From Ophiobolus disseminans (taxonomy: Eukaryota > Ascomycota > Dothideomycetes > Pleosporales > Phaeosphaeriaceae), in the NCBI GenBank assembly GCA_010093685.1, contig MU006233.1:310001-374000 (forward strand): DNA of 64,000 nucleotides. The letters are read 5' to 3'. Under the pieces are notes generated by a model. The model was given only the letters and a program-made list of their open reading frames with translations. It ran no database searches and had not been told where the DNA came from. This document shows, in pieces, positions 46,483 to 58,072 of this stretch; positions within the stretch are counted from its first letter, which is position 1, and each line of letters opens with the position of its first letter. A program made the position numbers and the translations under genes.

Positions 46483-47664
46483 TTACCCACAAACCCGCCC
46501 ATCAAGCGTATCCTCCGTCCCCCCACCATCCGTATCCAGCACAGTCACCCTCCCAGTCTTCATCGCAGCCAGAGCGAAATCCGCCGCAAAAGCAGGGACG
46601 TGCTTACACAGCATGGCTAGATACGTGTCCTTGAATCTATCATCCTCGCGGCCTAGGATCTCGATAGCTGCGTCGATGATGGTGGCGCGAAGGCGATCGA
46701 GCAGGTTGGGTGAAGGTGGCTGTGAGAGCATGGCGTCGATGTCGGTGGTGGTCCAATCGGTTTGGGGGGGTTGTTAGAGGCCTTCGGCGTTGGTGTCGTT
46801 TTCGGAGACACGGATTGTAGGGTCATCATCGTCGTCGTTGTTGTTGCGGCATTGCTTAGTATCTTCCGCATCGAAACTAAGGAGATGGTCGTGCAAATAC
46901 AACTGTTCGATCGCTTACTTGAAGAGTGCGCGATTACAAGACTTGGCTTGCGTGTCGACGGCGGTCTCAAAGCGGTGGAATGCGTGCTCGACTAGATCAT
47001 CAGCCATGTACTTGTCCGCTGCGACGAAGGTGCGGGCGTGGAGCATGAACTGTCGCTGGTCGTGGTTGGGGCCAGGAGCGACGTCGGGGTAGCTGCCGTG
47101 TATGCGTACTCGAAGAGGGCCTCGAGGGCCTCTGGTGGTCTTCTTTCAACGTGATGGTGCGACTGTTCGCTTCCTGCTTGTAGTTATGTTAGACATACGT
47201 TCGTGTGTGTGCTAAAGATTCGCATGACTTACAAACATTGGGTTGCTGCTCGCGTTGAGGAACCACTCACTTGAGTTGCACAATACGAATCGATGTCCTT
47301 CGAAGTGCTTCTCGCCATTGGCACCGTAAAGTATGGTCATGTCGCTGAGTCTGGTGTTCTTGTACCAGAACTTTCTGATCTCAAGAGGCTTGGACTTGCC
47401 CTTGACAACCTTGGAAGGGCTGTAGGCTATAGACGACGCGCATCTTCGAGAAGGGATGACGCGGGGGCGCACTGATTGAGAGCCGCGTAAGAAGGAACGT
47501 CGTGCACACCATATCATTTCGGTAAGTGAGAACTCTTGTTTCGAAAGTAATCTATCGTATTGGGTTATGGGCTGAGCGTTGAGGGGATCCTGTGCTCGAA
47601 TGTTAGAACGTTCAGGAATGGATAGTGTTATATAGCATGAGGTCAGTTTGTTGATCACGTTCAA
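46483..47664 (-). pseudogene. BTB/POZ-domain protein pseudogene 1
   Basis: The first exon ends with a typical fungal BTB opening: FWYKNTRLSDMTILYGANGE, HRFVLCNSSEWFLNASSNPM, then a GTAAGT donor at 47230. The next exon should begin EANSRTITLKED near 47162 but falls out of frame twice (PEALEALFEYAYT near 47120, HDQRQFMLHARTFVAADKYM near 47060). After a second GTAAGC donor, the last exon has an in-frame TAA near 46776 (AEGL-stop-QPPQTDW) before WTTTDIDAMLSQPPSPNLLD and a helical end at 46483. BTB proteins dimerise and often link substrates to Cul3 ligases. At least three lesions; not functional as read. Confidence 0.65.
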
Positions 47665-47828
47665 GCTTCCTTCTTGCGGCCGAAATGCTTTCCCACTCGT
47701 CGCTCGGTGCCAACGTAGCGTGCCTCTAGAAGCCCTGTTGAGTAAGTAAACCTAGTAAATGTACATCCTAATTATCCTCACGGACTTGTTGCTTAAAAGA
47801 CCTCAGGCTTCCAATCCCCCCAAAAAAA

Positions 47829-48749
47829 TCAGAGCACAATCTCCTTCCCATCCCCCTCCACCCCTCCCATCAACCTAATCTCAACCCCATTATCCAGCAT
47901 CCAAGCCAGCAACTCCACTCCAAACCAATCATAATACGCACACAACGTCCTCAACCTATCCTTGATTGTGTTCCTGGAAACGTTACTATTTCCCTCCACT
48001 TGTGCCCAAAGCCGTGCCGTAGCGGTGCACATCTGCTGACTGATGCACCGATGCCAAGGTGAAACCTGCAAGCCGCTGGAGAAGCTTGTGCGTTGCTCTT
48101 CGGATTTGTATGCGCCGTACTTGGTGGCTACGTACATTCGATGAAATCTAGCGTCTGTGTCTGGATGAACGTCTGCATGATAGATGCGAGCAGTGTGTCT
48201 AGCTGCTGGGTGGCATAGTCAGTGAGCTTGATGTTTTGCTGCTTGTGACTCCGTACTGGCTCCCGAAGCATGCAGTACGATAGTGCTGGATGAATTGTTC
48301 TTTTTGCCTGTTCACATCCGAGCTGTCCTCGCTACTGGCCCTGCATGTGTATTCGCCAGTGTGGCAGTACTCGAGCATCTGTTCGATGGCGGCGACGCTG
48401 TTGACGGCATCGGCGTTCTGGGCTGCGGTAAGGTCGGTGTCAGCATCGGAAGGTTCGAAAGAAAAGGCTTTAGGCGTTTCCTAAAAGTTGTGAGCCATGA
48501 TGCTATTTGTATCTGATAACGATAAATGGAGCTTACAGGCATGTTTTCTTGCCATAGCTTCTTGAAGAAACTAGATCTTTGTACAAGCATGTTAGTGTGA
48601 GACATCATCTCGTAAGCGATATTATCCCCTTGGTGCCCGTAGTAGAGGTTGATGTCTGGTTCTCCATGACTTTTGTAGGCATTATCGAGGAGGGATGATG
48701 ATTTTGGAACGGGCACAGTGGTTGGAAGGAAAGGCGAATCTGCCTGCAT
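47829..48749 (-). pseudogene. BTB/POZ-domain protein pseudogene 2
   Basis: From about 48749: GEPDINLYYGHQGDNIAYEM and HTNMLVQRSSFFKKLWQENM, a diverged BTB start, then a plausible GTAAGC...TTTTAG intron. The next part, ETPKAFSFEPSDADTDLTAA and IEQMLEYCHTGEYTC, is a BTB middle. The frame then breaks near 48270, where NIKLTDYATQQLDTLLASIM is in another frame. It breaks again near 48137, where VATKYGAYKSEEQRTSFSSG starts the last segment, which runs to 47829 and ends DGKEIVL. Unseen introns could explain part of this, so the pseudogene call is moderate. Confidence 0.55.
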
Positions 48750-49230
48750 TCTGCGAACTGTGATGAAATTGACCTACTTTCTGTCCGGCCTTGTATAAAT
48801 GTGCAGCTGAGGTTTGCTGGCCTCCAACACATGGTCGGCCACAACTTGTCGTCAGCAAGCGAGCATGTCAGGTGTGAGGTATTGAAATTCGCTGAAATCG
48901 CATCAACTCACGTGCTGGGCTTGAACTTTGCCCGCAGCTCCGGCTCTGGTGGTCGATCCCGCATGTTGATCAATGTTTCCATTTCATCAGGTTTGTGTGA
49001 TTTGCATAGTACTGCCGCGCAAAGCTCCTTGATCGCCTAGAAACGCTTCTCTCTGGTGCCGTGTCAACAACCAACCTCACAAGATTAAGACCGCAGAGTG
49101 AACCAACAGGTGACCAAGATGTTAACACAGTCGTATGAAGGCATCGCTAACTCCAAGCTCGAAGAGCATTTCGCCGTTTTCGACCATGCAAAATAGTCCC
49201 CAGAAGCGCCACCACCGAAACACCTTTCGT
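48750..49230. other. Spacer between BTB pseudogene and clathrin light chain
   Basis: About 480 bp, no gene seen. Marks the change from decayed to intact, conserved genes. Confidence 0.5.
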
Positions 49231-50173
49231 TTAGTAGCCTGTCGATCCCGGCGCCTTCTCGTCTTTCTTCAAGCTGAGCAGCAACTCCCGGAAACGCGCC
49301 TTCTCGCTCCCTGACGCTCCACCCTTGGTGCCCTTGCCGCTCAGATCCACCAACTTGGCGATGCGCTCCCAACTGGTCCCGCCCGCAGTGGTGTCATCGC
49401 GGTTCGCGAGGAACTCCTCGGCCTCTTTCCGTGTCTTGGCAATCTCCTTCTCCTTCTTGTTGTTGTAGTTGTCGTAAAAGTCGTCGATGTTTTGCTGGGC
49501 CTCTTTGATGGTCCGCTCCTTGCGGTCGTGGGAGACTTCATCGCGGTGCTGAATCTGGAGGTCGCGGCGCTCGCGCCATTCGCGGATCACATCAGGTTCT
49601 GGCGAGTCTGACCGCTGGGGAGTGAAGGCGGGTGTGGGCTGGCCAGGCAGGAAGGGGAGCCCTGAGCCGGTGATGGTGCCGCCGGGGGCCATGTGCTGTG
49701 ACCGTTAGTATGATTACATACGCGCGCTACTGAAGCCATGCAGCTCGGATGCGCTTGCTGTATGATCGCTGTTCCACTCGGCAATGCACTCAAGCTGAGG
49801 AAGGTGCGTTTTGCTTACATCATTCGAAGTGTCAATCGCAGGGAAGGAGCTCTCGAAGCCATCCATCTCTTGGCTGCCAACGTTGGCCTGGCTGTAGTCT
49901 CCGCCTAGCAGATCATCGTCGCCATCCTCGACCGTTGCCAGCTTGTCGTTGTCCGAGGCAAACTGGTCCGCATCGTCGCCGAGGAGCGCGCGCTCACGTG
50001 AGAGAAAGTCGTCCTGGTCATTCGAATCGCCCACGAGGTCGAAGTCGCCACCTGCACCGCGCGCTTCAGTGTGGCCTGGGCATGTTTAGCATGCCATGCG
50101 GAGCTGCCTCGGGGGTTCAACAGCTCTACTCACCAGCGTCGATCTCGTCTAAGGAGGGAAAGCGGTCCGCCAT
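49231..50173 (-). CDS. CLC1: Clathrin light chain
   Basis: Light chain of the clathrin coat; binds the heavy chain hub and regulates vesicle coat assembly in endocytosis and Golgi traffic. Exons 50173-50134, 50075-49819 and 49695-49231 are separated by introns of 58 bp (GTGAGT...CCCAG) and 123 bp (GTAAGC...CACAG), giving 253 residues. It starts MADRFPSLDEIDAG. An acidic region follows (DNDKLATVEDGDDDLLGGDY). Then come MAPGGTITGSGLPFLPGQP and the heavy-chain-binding coiled coil, VIREWRERRDLQIQHRDEV with NNKKEKEIAKTRKEAEEFL. The conserved SWERIAKLVDLSGKG motif near the C-terminus confirms the family. Divergent from the Rtt103-like gene. Confidence 0.93.
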
Positions 50174-50569
50174 GGTGTATGCGATGTGTGTGAAAGGAAG
50201 GAAGAGAGGGAGAGGGTGAAGGAGACGGCAATTGATTGTTGACAAGCTGCGTCTCGTTGCGCCGCGTCGCTGCGGACTTGCGGTCACCAACAGGAGATGC
50301 CAAGCCCGCGGCGCCACGTTTCGCCGGGGAAGCTGTTAGCGTCCCAAGCATACCGCGCGCTCTTCCACATCGACACTTTCCACCTCACATCATCGCAGTA
50401 TTCAGACAACGCACGCAAGCATATCTTGAAGCTGGAACCACTGCACATAGATATTCTTCACTAGTCGTTGCACCGTTTGAGTGGAGGGTCTGGGATTGCT
50501 CGCGTGACAGCATATCTGCACAGTAGCTAGCCGTCTGCAATCGTCAACGTTTTGTGAAGTTCCGAAGGC
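50174..50569. promoter_or_regulatory. Divergent promoter, clathrin light chain / Rtt103-like
   Basis: A 396-bp head-to-head intergenic region serving two conserved genes. No TATA box recognised, common for housekeeping genes. Confidence 0.5.
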
Positions 50570-52113
50570 ATGGCTTTCACTGAAGACAGTCTCAAGGCGA
50601 AGCTGTCGTCGCTGAATGAGACGCAAGAGGCCATCTCCACCGTCGGCCAGTGGATACTCTTTCACAGGTAATGCGCCCCAGTCGTCCCCGTACCCACATC
50701 ATGCGCAAACACCACACACAAAGTCTGATTCACTCCATACTGCGTCCTGTGTTGTGCGAGCTGAAACATAGTGCTGACGAGATTTGATCTAGACGACACG
50801 CCGACCGCATTGCTCAAGTGTGGTTCGAACGTGTGAGCAGCTCGACACCTAGTAAGAAGTTGGTCTTGATCTACCTCGCCAATGGTAAGTCTCTATTCCT
50901 GCTGTAGATATTTCAGACTGATCATGGCACAGAAATCACGCAAACGTCCAAGATGCGCAAGAAGGAAGAGTTCCTCCGAGCTTTCGAGCCCATCCTCGCC
51001 AGAGCTACCGAAGCAGCCTACAAGGGCTCACCCAGTGACACGCAGAACAAGATCCGACGCGTCGTGGAAGTCTGGCGACAGCGACATATCTTCACCGAGG
51101 CTGTCCAATTGGAGGTGGAAAGGAAGCTCAAGGGTACGTTCAGATCGGATCAACGGTAGAAGGAGCTGTACTGATCCCGAGCAGAAGTCGACAACGCACG
51201 AGGGCCGCGGAAACAAGCTCTTGGTGGCTCACTCTTCTCCGCGACTACTATTCCACCTGAGCTGTCCTCCGTTGCTCCTCTCGCGACAAATCTACAAAAG
51301 GCGGAGCTTGCCACCAAACCAGCCGTGTCGGCAGCAAATCAAGACTACGAGAAACACACGGCTCCAGGCACCCCGATGCCCACACCGCCCATGCATGCTG
51401 CGGGCCTGGCAGCCCTGGTTAGGAAACTTGGGGAAGCCGAAGGCGCAGTGGCACAGAGCATCAAGGCGCGACAAGCTCTAGTAACAGGCCTGGAGCAGTT
51501 GTTAGCAACAAACAGGACGAAGCTGCAACACGAAGAAGCGCAGGTGGTCGACCTGCGGACTCGCAAGGATGCCATTGAGAGTCGCAAACGGAAAGTCGAA
51601 GAAGCTATCCTAAAGGGCCTCTCAGCGGCTGAGACTAACAAGATCTCTGCCGCCGCACCTTTGCCAGTCGCTACAACTTCGCCCATTGCCCAGGAACGCC
51701 CACAAGTCGAGGAACTTACTCCACCGCCCATGGAGTCCTTCACACCCGTCGGTTCGCCCCAACAGGCCCCTGTCCGAGTCGCCGAACCTGTCCCCGACAT
51801 TGGGGACGACGTCATGCCACAGCCCGTCGCAAACCCCATCGAGCCAGAAACTGCCCCTGCGCCATCTGGCCATACCACCGAGCCCGCCTACGCGACTGCT
51901 ATCGGTAAACCGAACCAACCGACCGCTGCAGACCTGTTGAGGAGCCTGCAGCATCCGCGCGTAGACCCGGGAGCTGAATACGGTCAAATTGCGTATCAAC
52001 AGCAGGCTAAGAAGAGGAAGATGAGTCGCAGCGCGGCGGAGGATGAGTTTGCGGCGTTTGCTGGCGATGGGGATATGGAGGGCATTGATAACAATCTCGG
52101 TGAGCTTATTTAG
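50570..52113 (+). CDS. RTT103: CID-domain RNA polymerase II termination factor, Rtt103-like
   Basis: A nuclear protein that binds the Ser2-phosphorylated Pol II C-terminal domain and helps 3'-end processing and termination. Exons 50570-50667, 50793-50884, 50933-51133 and 51185-52113 join in phase to 439 residues (introns 125, 48 and 51 bp). Residues 1-130 form the CID: FTEDSLKAKLSSLNETQEAI, then WILFHRRHADRIAQVWFERV, KKLVLIYLANEITQTSKMRK and IRRVVEVWRQRHIFTEAVQL. A coiled coil spans about 210-280 (TGLEQLLATNRTKLQHEEAQ). The Pro-rich region then leads to a basic KKRKMSRSAAEDEF and acidic end. The order CID plus coiled coil matches the Rtt103/RPRD family. Convergent with Cdc37. Confidence 0.9.
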
Positions 52114-52507
52114 AAGGAAGTTACTGTTCTAACGAGCTTGCCGGGGGAGCCGGAGGTGGAGAAGCGCATGGGGGCTCTGGGGAGGGAATAGAAAAGTGTT
52201 TGAATTGTGTGTATTATTCCATGGGTTGGATTAGCAAGGAGGGAGTATGGTACGATAGGTGAGGCGTATTATGAGAGTTGGTAATGGTGGTATCATGGCA
52301 CATGTATAGCAATAGTATACGTGATGGGAGGTGATCATCAAGGAAGGGCCATTAATCAGTACCAGGCATGTTTCTTCGAATACATTTCATGCTCATTCGT
52401 AGATACCATTTCGTAACCTATTGTACAATTCATACCGATCCATGTCTCCACTCTGACAGCTCTCTCACATCACATCCAACCTCTGCACGACACCGCGGAA
52501 TAACGCG
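52114..52507. other. Convergent 3' ends, Rtt103-like and Cdc37
   Basis: About 390 bp holding both 3' UTRs; no further gene. Confidence 0.55.
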
Positions 52508-54154
52508 CTACACACCCCTCTCGTCCAAAGCAACAGGCACCTCCTCCTCGGCGCCCGGAAACCTCCCCGTCTTTTCAATCTCCTCCATAGCCCTCTTGCC
52601 CTCATCCGTCGTGGCATCAATGACGCCCTGCTCGAGGCTCAACATGCCTCCCTGTCCCAATTTCTCGACGATCTCCTCCGCCTCCTCGACGCTCATCTTC
52701 GCGAGCACTTTATTGACTTCATCGAGTTTCCCACTCTCGAGCGCGCGCTGCAAACCGGGCGGGAAATCGTCGAAGATCTGGCGCGCTTGTTGCTCTGCGT
52801 CGCGCTCTGCGGGGTCGGCGGATGTGGGCTCCTTTGGCGGAACTTGGATGTTGATAGTAGTGCCTGGGTCGACGGCGTGGAGTTGGATTTGCTCTACGCC
52901 CTCGCTGTTGGGGTTCTCAGCGCGCTCTTTGAGGATCTCAGCAGCGCGGGTTTTTATGCGGCGGTATGTGTTGTCGACGTCGTCGGCGAACATTTTGGAG
53001 GCTTGGTGGTCTTTGCTCTGGATGCGCTTGAAGAAGAGCTCGACGCCTTGGCGGCCGCCGAGTTGGCGGCAGTATTGGAGGAGGAGGCCGGCGTGGACGC
53101 ATTGGCGGGCGTGTTTGGGCTTGCCGTCGAGTTCCGAGTTGAAGGCTTCGACGAGGAGTCCGTCGGTTTCTTTCTCCGCCATGACTTCGGGGTGCTTTAT
53201 TAGGAACTGGAGGGAGGCGTACCAGTCGCCGGCTTTTATTTTGGCGAAGGACTGCGCGACGGGGGAGGCGGATACGTCGTCGTCGTCATCGTTGTCTGCA
53301 TTTGTGTCGACGGTTGTACCTTCTTCGTCGACATCGGCGTCTGCGCCGGAGTCCTGGCCGGTATCTGCTCGGGTGGCGGAGGGGCGAGCTGGAGCATTGA
53401 GAAGTTCGACGCTGGACTGTTGCTTCTTTGCAGGTTTTGATGACGACGCCGTTGTAGACTTCTTCTTCTCCTCCTCCTCTCTCCGGACGTTCGAGTAGCT
53501 GAAGCCCTCGTGTATGTCGTCGCTTGTGATGTGCTTCTTGTCCTCCTTCTCCAGCTCCGCAAGCTTCTCGTACAGCTGCCTCTGCAGGTCTTGTATGCGC
53601 GCCTTCTCCTTCTCCAGCCCTTGGATGAAGAGATTGAATCGTGGCTCCTCGCTCTTACTCCCATCGATATCCTTCTTCACCGAGTCTACGAGACCTGCCA
53701 TCATCTGCGGATATGTCGGCTTGTCTTTGATGTGCTCATGTACTCCCTCGGGCGGTGGCGGCGGCCTATCGCTTCCTCCGTCCTTGTCGATCTTCATATC
53801 CATCATGCTCTCCATCATGGCCTGGAAGACGAGCTGGTCATCATTCGTGCCGTCTCCCTCTGCCTGCTTGTCCTTGTGCGATTTGAGGGCTGTGAGCAGG
53901 CGGTCGACGCGCTCGGTGAGGCCATCGTTAATGATGCGCTCATACTTGAGCGTCCTTATTTGGTGCCGCCGGTGGTCACGTTCTTGGTGGATCTGTGCTT
54001 GTTTGGCGCGGATGAAGGACTTCTTGTCGACATTTGGGTGCACCTCGATGTCGCTGTCGTCCGAGAGCTCCAGGTTGTCCTAGGCGTGTTAGTTTCTTAC
54101 TAATAGAAGTCGAATACGTCATGTGCATACCCATTTGCTGTAGTTGATAACCAT
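52508..54154 (-). CDS. CDC37: Hsp90 co-chaperone Cdc37
   Basis: A cytosolic co-chaperone that loads protein kinases onto Hsp90. Exon 1 (54154-54131) gives only MVINYSKW; the 51-bp intron 54130-54080 (GTATGC, ACTAAC branch, CCTAG) joins it to DNLELSDDSDIEVHPNVDKK in exon 2 (54079-52508), 531 residues in all. The N-terminal kinase-binding part shows WDNLELSDDSD, whose serine near residue 14 is the known CK2 site of the family, then the coiled coil SFIRAKQAQIHQERDHRRHQ. The Hsp90-binding middle domain has SFAKIKAGDWYASLQFLIKH and HARQCVHAGLLLQYCRQLG. The C-terminal helical domain holds LAKMSVEEAEEIVEKL. A long antisense ORF (52368-53498) is a shadow. Confidence 0.95.
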
Positions 54155-54618
54155 CTTGACTGCCGCTGAGTGTAAAACTTGGTGTTACTCGAGGCTGCAC
54201 TTTGTTATCGATGTTCGAAGTAGTGGCGGGGCAGTTCAAGGTGGGATGTCGCGCGAACAGCAGGCCCAAGCTCCCATCATCGAGAACCTTCGAGCGCTTT
54301 CATTCACTCCCATGTCTCACCCTCCCCTTTTGGATTACCATTTATCACAGTTTAGTATAGCGACAAACATTGGCGATTGTAACCCACGGGTGCCGCATGT
54401 GGCCATACCCGGGATGCTATGAAGTCATCCCGTATATCTTTACATGCTTCAACCGTCTCGTCATGCTTGAGCATCCAGGATGAAGTCCACGGGTCGTTCG
54501 ATTGGCTTATGCGGTAAGGCAAGGTATATCTCCATCGCGCCTAAGCTGTCTATGCGGGGTGACTTTCACACAGCATCCCTCAACTCACCAAGCGACTCCT
54601 CACCAAGGCAACACAATC
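54155..54618. promoter_or_regulatory. Divergent promoter, Cdc37 / GFA-domain gene
   Basis: A 464-bp head-to-head region. An upstream in-frame ATG at 54502 would lengthen the right-hand protein by 39 residues of non-conserved sequence and is not favoured. Confidence 0.4.
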
Positions 54619-55029
54619 ATGGACGGCTCGTGCGCATGCGGCGCCGTCAAGTTCACCACACCTGCCAAGGCACCCAGCATGATTTTCCATTGCCACTGCA
54701 TCGACTGTCGCAAGCAGTCGGCGAGCGCGTTCGGCACCTCAGCCATCTTCCCGTTCTTTAGCGTCGCGGATGATCCTTCCGTTACGTCCTTCATCAAACA
54801 GGCTGACTCGGGGCGAAAGAAACACTGCTACTTCTGCATCAAGTGCGGCTCTCGAATCATACACGCAACCATTGTCGATGACGGCAACCCGAAGACTGTT
54901 TCCGTCAAAGCTGGATTGCTCGAGGGGCTCGACTGGAGTGGTGCGATGCACATCTTCTGCAGGAGCGCGGTCGTGCCAATTCCCGAAGGTGTCAAGAGGT
55001 GGGAAGCCGAGCCTGACATCCCAAAATGA
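54619..55029 (+). CDS. GFA-domain zinc protein (glutathione-dependent formaldehyde-activating-like)
   Basis: Single exon, 136 residues. The zinc-binding cysteines of the GFA/CENP-V fold are all visible: Cys5 and Cys7 (SCACGAVKF), Cys25, Cys27 and Cys30 (FHCHCIDCRK), and Cys73 and Cys76 (CIKCGSRI). The family was named for binding glutathione and speeding its reaction with formaldehyde, but most fungal members are untested, so the precise activity is inferred. I start at 54619 because the first zinc knuckle follows directly and the fold needs nothing before it. The protein ends AEPDIPK. No targeting signal is seen, so a cytosolic location is likely. Confidence 0.88.
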   Translation: MDGSCACGAVKFTTPAKAPSMIFHCHCIDCRKQSASAFGTSAIFPFFSVADDPSVTSFIKQADSGRKKHCYFCIKCGSRIIHATIVDDGNPKTVSVKAGLLEGLDWSGAMHIFCRSAVVPIPEGVKRWEAEPDIPK

Positions 55030-56096
55030 TGAGACGCACATCGAGAAAAGAAGAGAAATTCGACGAATGGAAGCCCTGGAAACAAAGCCCTCTCTGGTGC
55101 TTCTGTGGTGCTGTCGTGTTTGCGACTATGCCCGAATGCACGCTCCACAGCTGCGCCCTCCAAGACTATCGCTCAATAGCTCTTAATCATGAATGGACAT
55201 GCAGTCAAACTTGTCTTTTCCGCCACACGGTACCTGTACTACTTCGCTTGCGCTGGCCTCCGCGTTGTGAAAGCCTACATTCCGATATCCAGGTTACTTC
55301 CATGCACTGTAATCTAAAGTCGTGACATCCTACTAACACGTAAAAGTCCTCGTGATCTCAAGGTTGGAGCTTCTATCAGTGTGGCATAAAAATTGAGGCG
55401 ACCCCAGGACACCTTGATGAGGCTAATCTATTTTCTCCGATGACCAGGATGGCTAACCCGGTAACAGCAGCGGTAGATGAGGTCACGTGTAATTTTCAAC
55501 ATGAGACGACTACCAAGCCTGTGGACCTTCCACCAATCAGACTAAGCAAGGGTACTCTTGTTGTTTCGCAACACCATGTTTCAAGCCTTGCAATTCCCGG
55601 GCCGCCAACGATTCGACGTCATGGGCCTTACTGTCGACTGAGCATTTATGGTAGACAGTCAAAAATACTGTGACCTCGAGGCGAACACCCAAGTTTCGTT
55701 CAGGCCCAATATCAAGCATGTTGGCACGCTCACCATCCTACATGCATTGCTAGCTGCAAGCAGACTGTGGGGAAGCCTGGAAGCCACATGTTGTGCCATT
55801 AGCGCGCATACTCCAATCTATCCACCAGCCTTCATGATCCCCGACCAGCATTAGGAACGTAGAGGTTTCAAACAACGCTGTGTCCGCGCCACACGCTCTC
55901 TCCTTAGTCCTGGAATAATTACATGAAGACTATATAGCCACACGCTGGCTGCAATCTAATCCGGCACTCAGGTCATCTGGTACCGAAGCACTGCATCCGT
56001 TCTTTTCTTTCGCACGCTTATATTCCATTCGCTTCGTCGTCGTACAGACACTATCCGCTCACTACGCAGGCTCGTTTTTTAACCACTCTTTACAGG
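55030..56096. other. Intergenic, 1.07 kb, upstream of the AA9 gene
   Basis: Short non-homologous frames. Contains the AA9 promoter at its right end. The stretch near 56000 is pyrimidine-rich, as is usual just before fungal start codons. Confidence 0.5.
55931..55936 (+). promoter_or_regulatory. TATA box of the AA9 gene
   Basis: TATATA, 161 bp before the start codon, followed by a CT-rich leader. Fits an inducible secreted-enzyme gene; position is the only evidence. Confidence 0.4.
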
Positions 56097-56940
56097 ATGA
56101 AGTATATCGCCTCCGCTCTCGCTTTTGCTACTGCCGTATCGGCACACGGCTATGTCAACAATGCCACCATCGGCGGTAAAGACTATGTCTTCTACCAGCC
56201 ATACCAAGACCAATACATGAACCCCAAGCCACAGCGTATCTCGCGGCCTATCCAGGGTAACGGACCCATCGAGAACGTCGCCATCTCGGACGTCCAATGC
56301 GGTGGCTACGCTGCTGGTGGCCTGGCTGGATCTTCGCCTGCCGCTCTCCACGCCGAAGTCGCCGCTGGCACTGACGTCAAGCTTGCCTGGACGCTCTGGC
56401 CCGATTCCCACGTCGGACCCACCGTAACCTACATGGCGAAATGCCCCGACGCAGGCTGCAACAACTGGATGCCCGAGTCCCAGTACGTCTCCTGTAGTGA
56501 AACTACCAAGCCATGCTAACACTGTCCCAGAGCCGTGTGGTTCAAAGTCCAAGAAGAAGGCCGCCAAGGTACTTCCAACACCTGGGCCGTCACGCCCCTC
56601 ATGAAGGCCGGCGGCCTCGTCACATACACGGTCCCCAAGTGCATCGCCCCAGGATACTACCTCGTGCGCCACGAGATCATCGCACTGCACTCTGCGTATG
56701 CGTACCCCGGCGCGCAGTTCTACCCGGGCTGCCATCAGCTCAAGGTCACTGGCGGTGGAAGCACTAAGCCTGCTGATTTGGTGGCTTTCCCTGGTGCTTA
56801 TAAGGCTGCGGATCCTGGGATTACGTATGATTCGTACAAAGGTATGTGAATGTGTGGATAGGGTTAGGGGATGGGACTTTGCTGACTTTTGAGTAGCGCA
56901 AGCGTATACTATTCCTGGGCCGAAGAAGTTTACTTGTTAG
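56097..56940 (+). CDS. AA9 lytic polysaccharide monooxygenase (formerly GH61)
   Basis: A secreted copper enzyme that oxidatively cuts cellulose or related glucans. Exons 56097-56482, 56531-56841 and 56897-56940 are separated by 48- and 55-bp introns, giving 246 residues. The signal peptide MKYIASALAFATAVSA is cut before His17, which becomes the N-terminal copper ligand (HGYVNN). The second brace ligand is His105 in TLWPDSHVGPTVTYMAKC. The axial tyrosine lies in AQFYPGCHQLKV, with the second-sphere LVRHEIIALH region just before. The last, very short exon supplies AQAYTIPGPKKFTC and the stop; without it the protein would lack its usual end. There is no cellulose-binding module or GPI tail. Confidence 0.94.
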
Positions 56941-58072
56941 ATGATGGTAGCTGGGTGAGGATAGGCGGCGTAGAGCGCGATGTTGACGTTAGAGCGTGGA
57001 GACGTTTGTTGTACATATTCACTTCGTATACATACCTTTGTCAAAGACACAAAACTTGTGTTTTCTTTTGCTGAGCCACTCTTCAGGCATCTCCATCGCT
57101 CTTCATACCGGCCTGTGTTTTCGTAGTATGTACTTCGTTTCTGCGTAGTGCGAACAATGTGTAGGGGCGTTCACATCGTTGTCGGCTACGTACCCACGAA
57201 GACGTCGTCAGCGATGCGCTCTTCAGGCGAACTCGTAAACTCCAGCGGAGCAAGTAGCGCTCCACACGCTTGGCGTGTTGCCCATCTTGTATCGTCGATG
57301 TATGCTTAATACCATCGCGGCATGGACCTGCAAGGTCTTGTTCCATAATGCCAATAGCTTGCGCGGTGTCCTTTGGTACCTCTTGTCCACTCTCGCTTGG
57401 TTCTACGTCCTTCGGGTGATGGATCATGTCTTCACAAGGTTTGTCCAGTATGCTAGGGGTTTCTGTGATGTAGATAAGGGATGTGGATCGTTGGTTTGGT
57501 TATACCGGGTTGAATACCTAAGTAAGTCAGTAGTGAGATAGGTATGATGCTGGTAGTGAGGGGATGAGGTCTGCGTATGCCTACTCATTAGCTTTTCTTC
57601 GTGTGGGAATGGCTGAGAACGGTGAAGCCAGCCCAAGTGGGTGTTTGTCATGGTGAGTATAGTCAGGAATTGCTGATACAGTCGAGCTTTCTGTTGAGTC
57701 GATAGATGACCGCCCTTCTCATGACTTCGTGAGCAATGCATGACGCTGCAAGCATATGTTATCGGACCCTCATTACGCGCCCCCAATACCTGGGTACGGA
57801 GTATGACCTCTTTTTGACTCCCTGTGCCACCCTGAATCTCCGAACGGTAGTGTTGGGTTTCATCGACTCTTGATTTGCTTTGCTGTGAAAATCGGAAAAC
57901 GAGTTGGGAGATACGGCCGTATGCTGCAGTGTTGTAGGGTAGGTATCTTGTACGGCCACGTGAGCTCACCATGTCAGGGCCGCGACTGCTATTTTGCATA
58001 ACCTGACAGTGACTTCATCATGAGGAGATATTCACGCATGGTTTTTTTTTTGAATTTCTCAGTTTCTCGCAG
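56941..58072. other. Spacer, 1.1 kb
   Basis: A long minus-strand frame (57424-57999) has random composition and no motif. No gene called. Confidence 0.5.

Noticed and set aside
52368..53498. Long 376-residue plus-strand ORF
   Set aside because: Antisense to Cdc37, Ser-rich by codon mirror; no motif. A shadow frame, as are 52787-53203 and 53510-54103.
57424..57999. 191-residue minus-strand ORF
   Set aside because: Random composition, no signal, no domain, no splice support.
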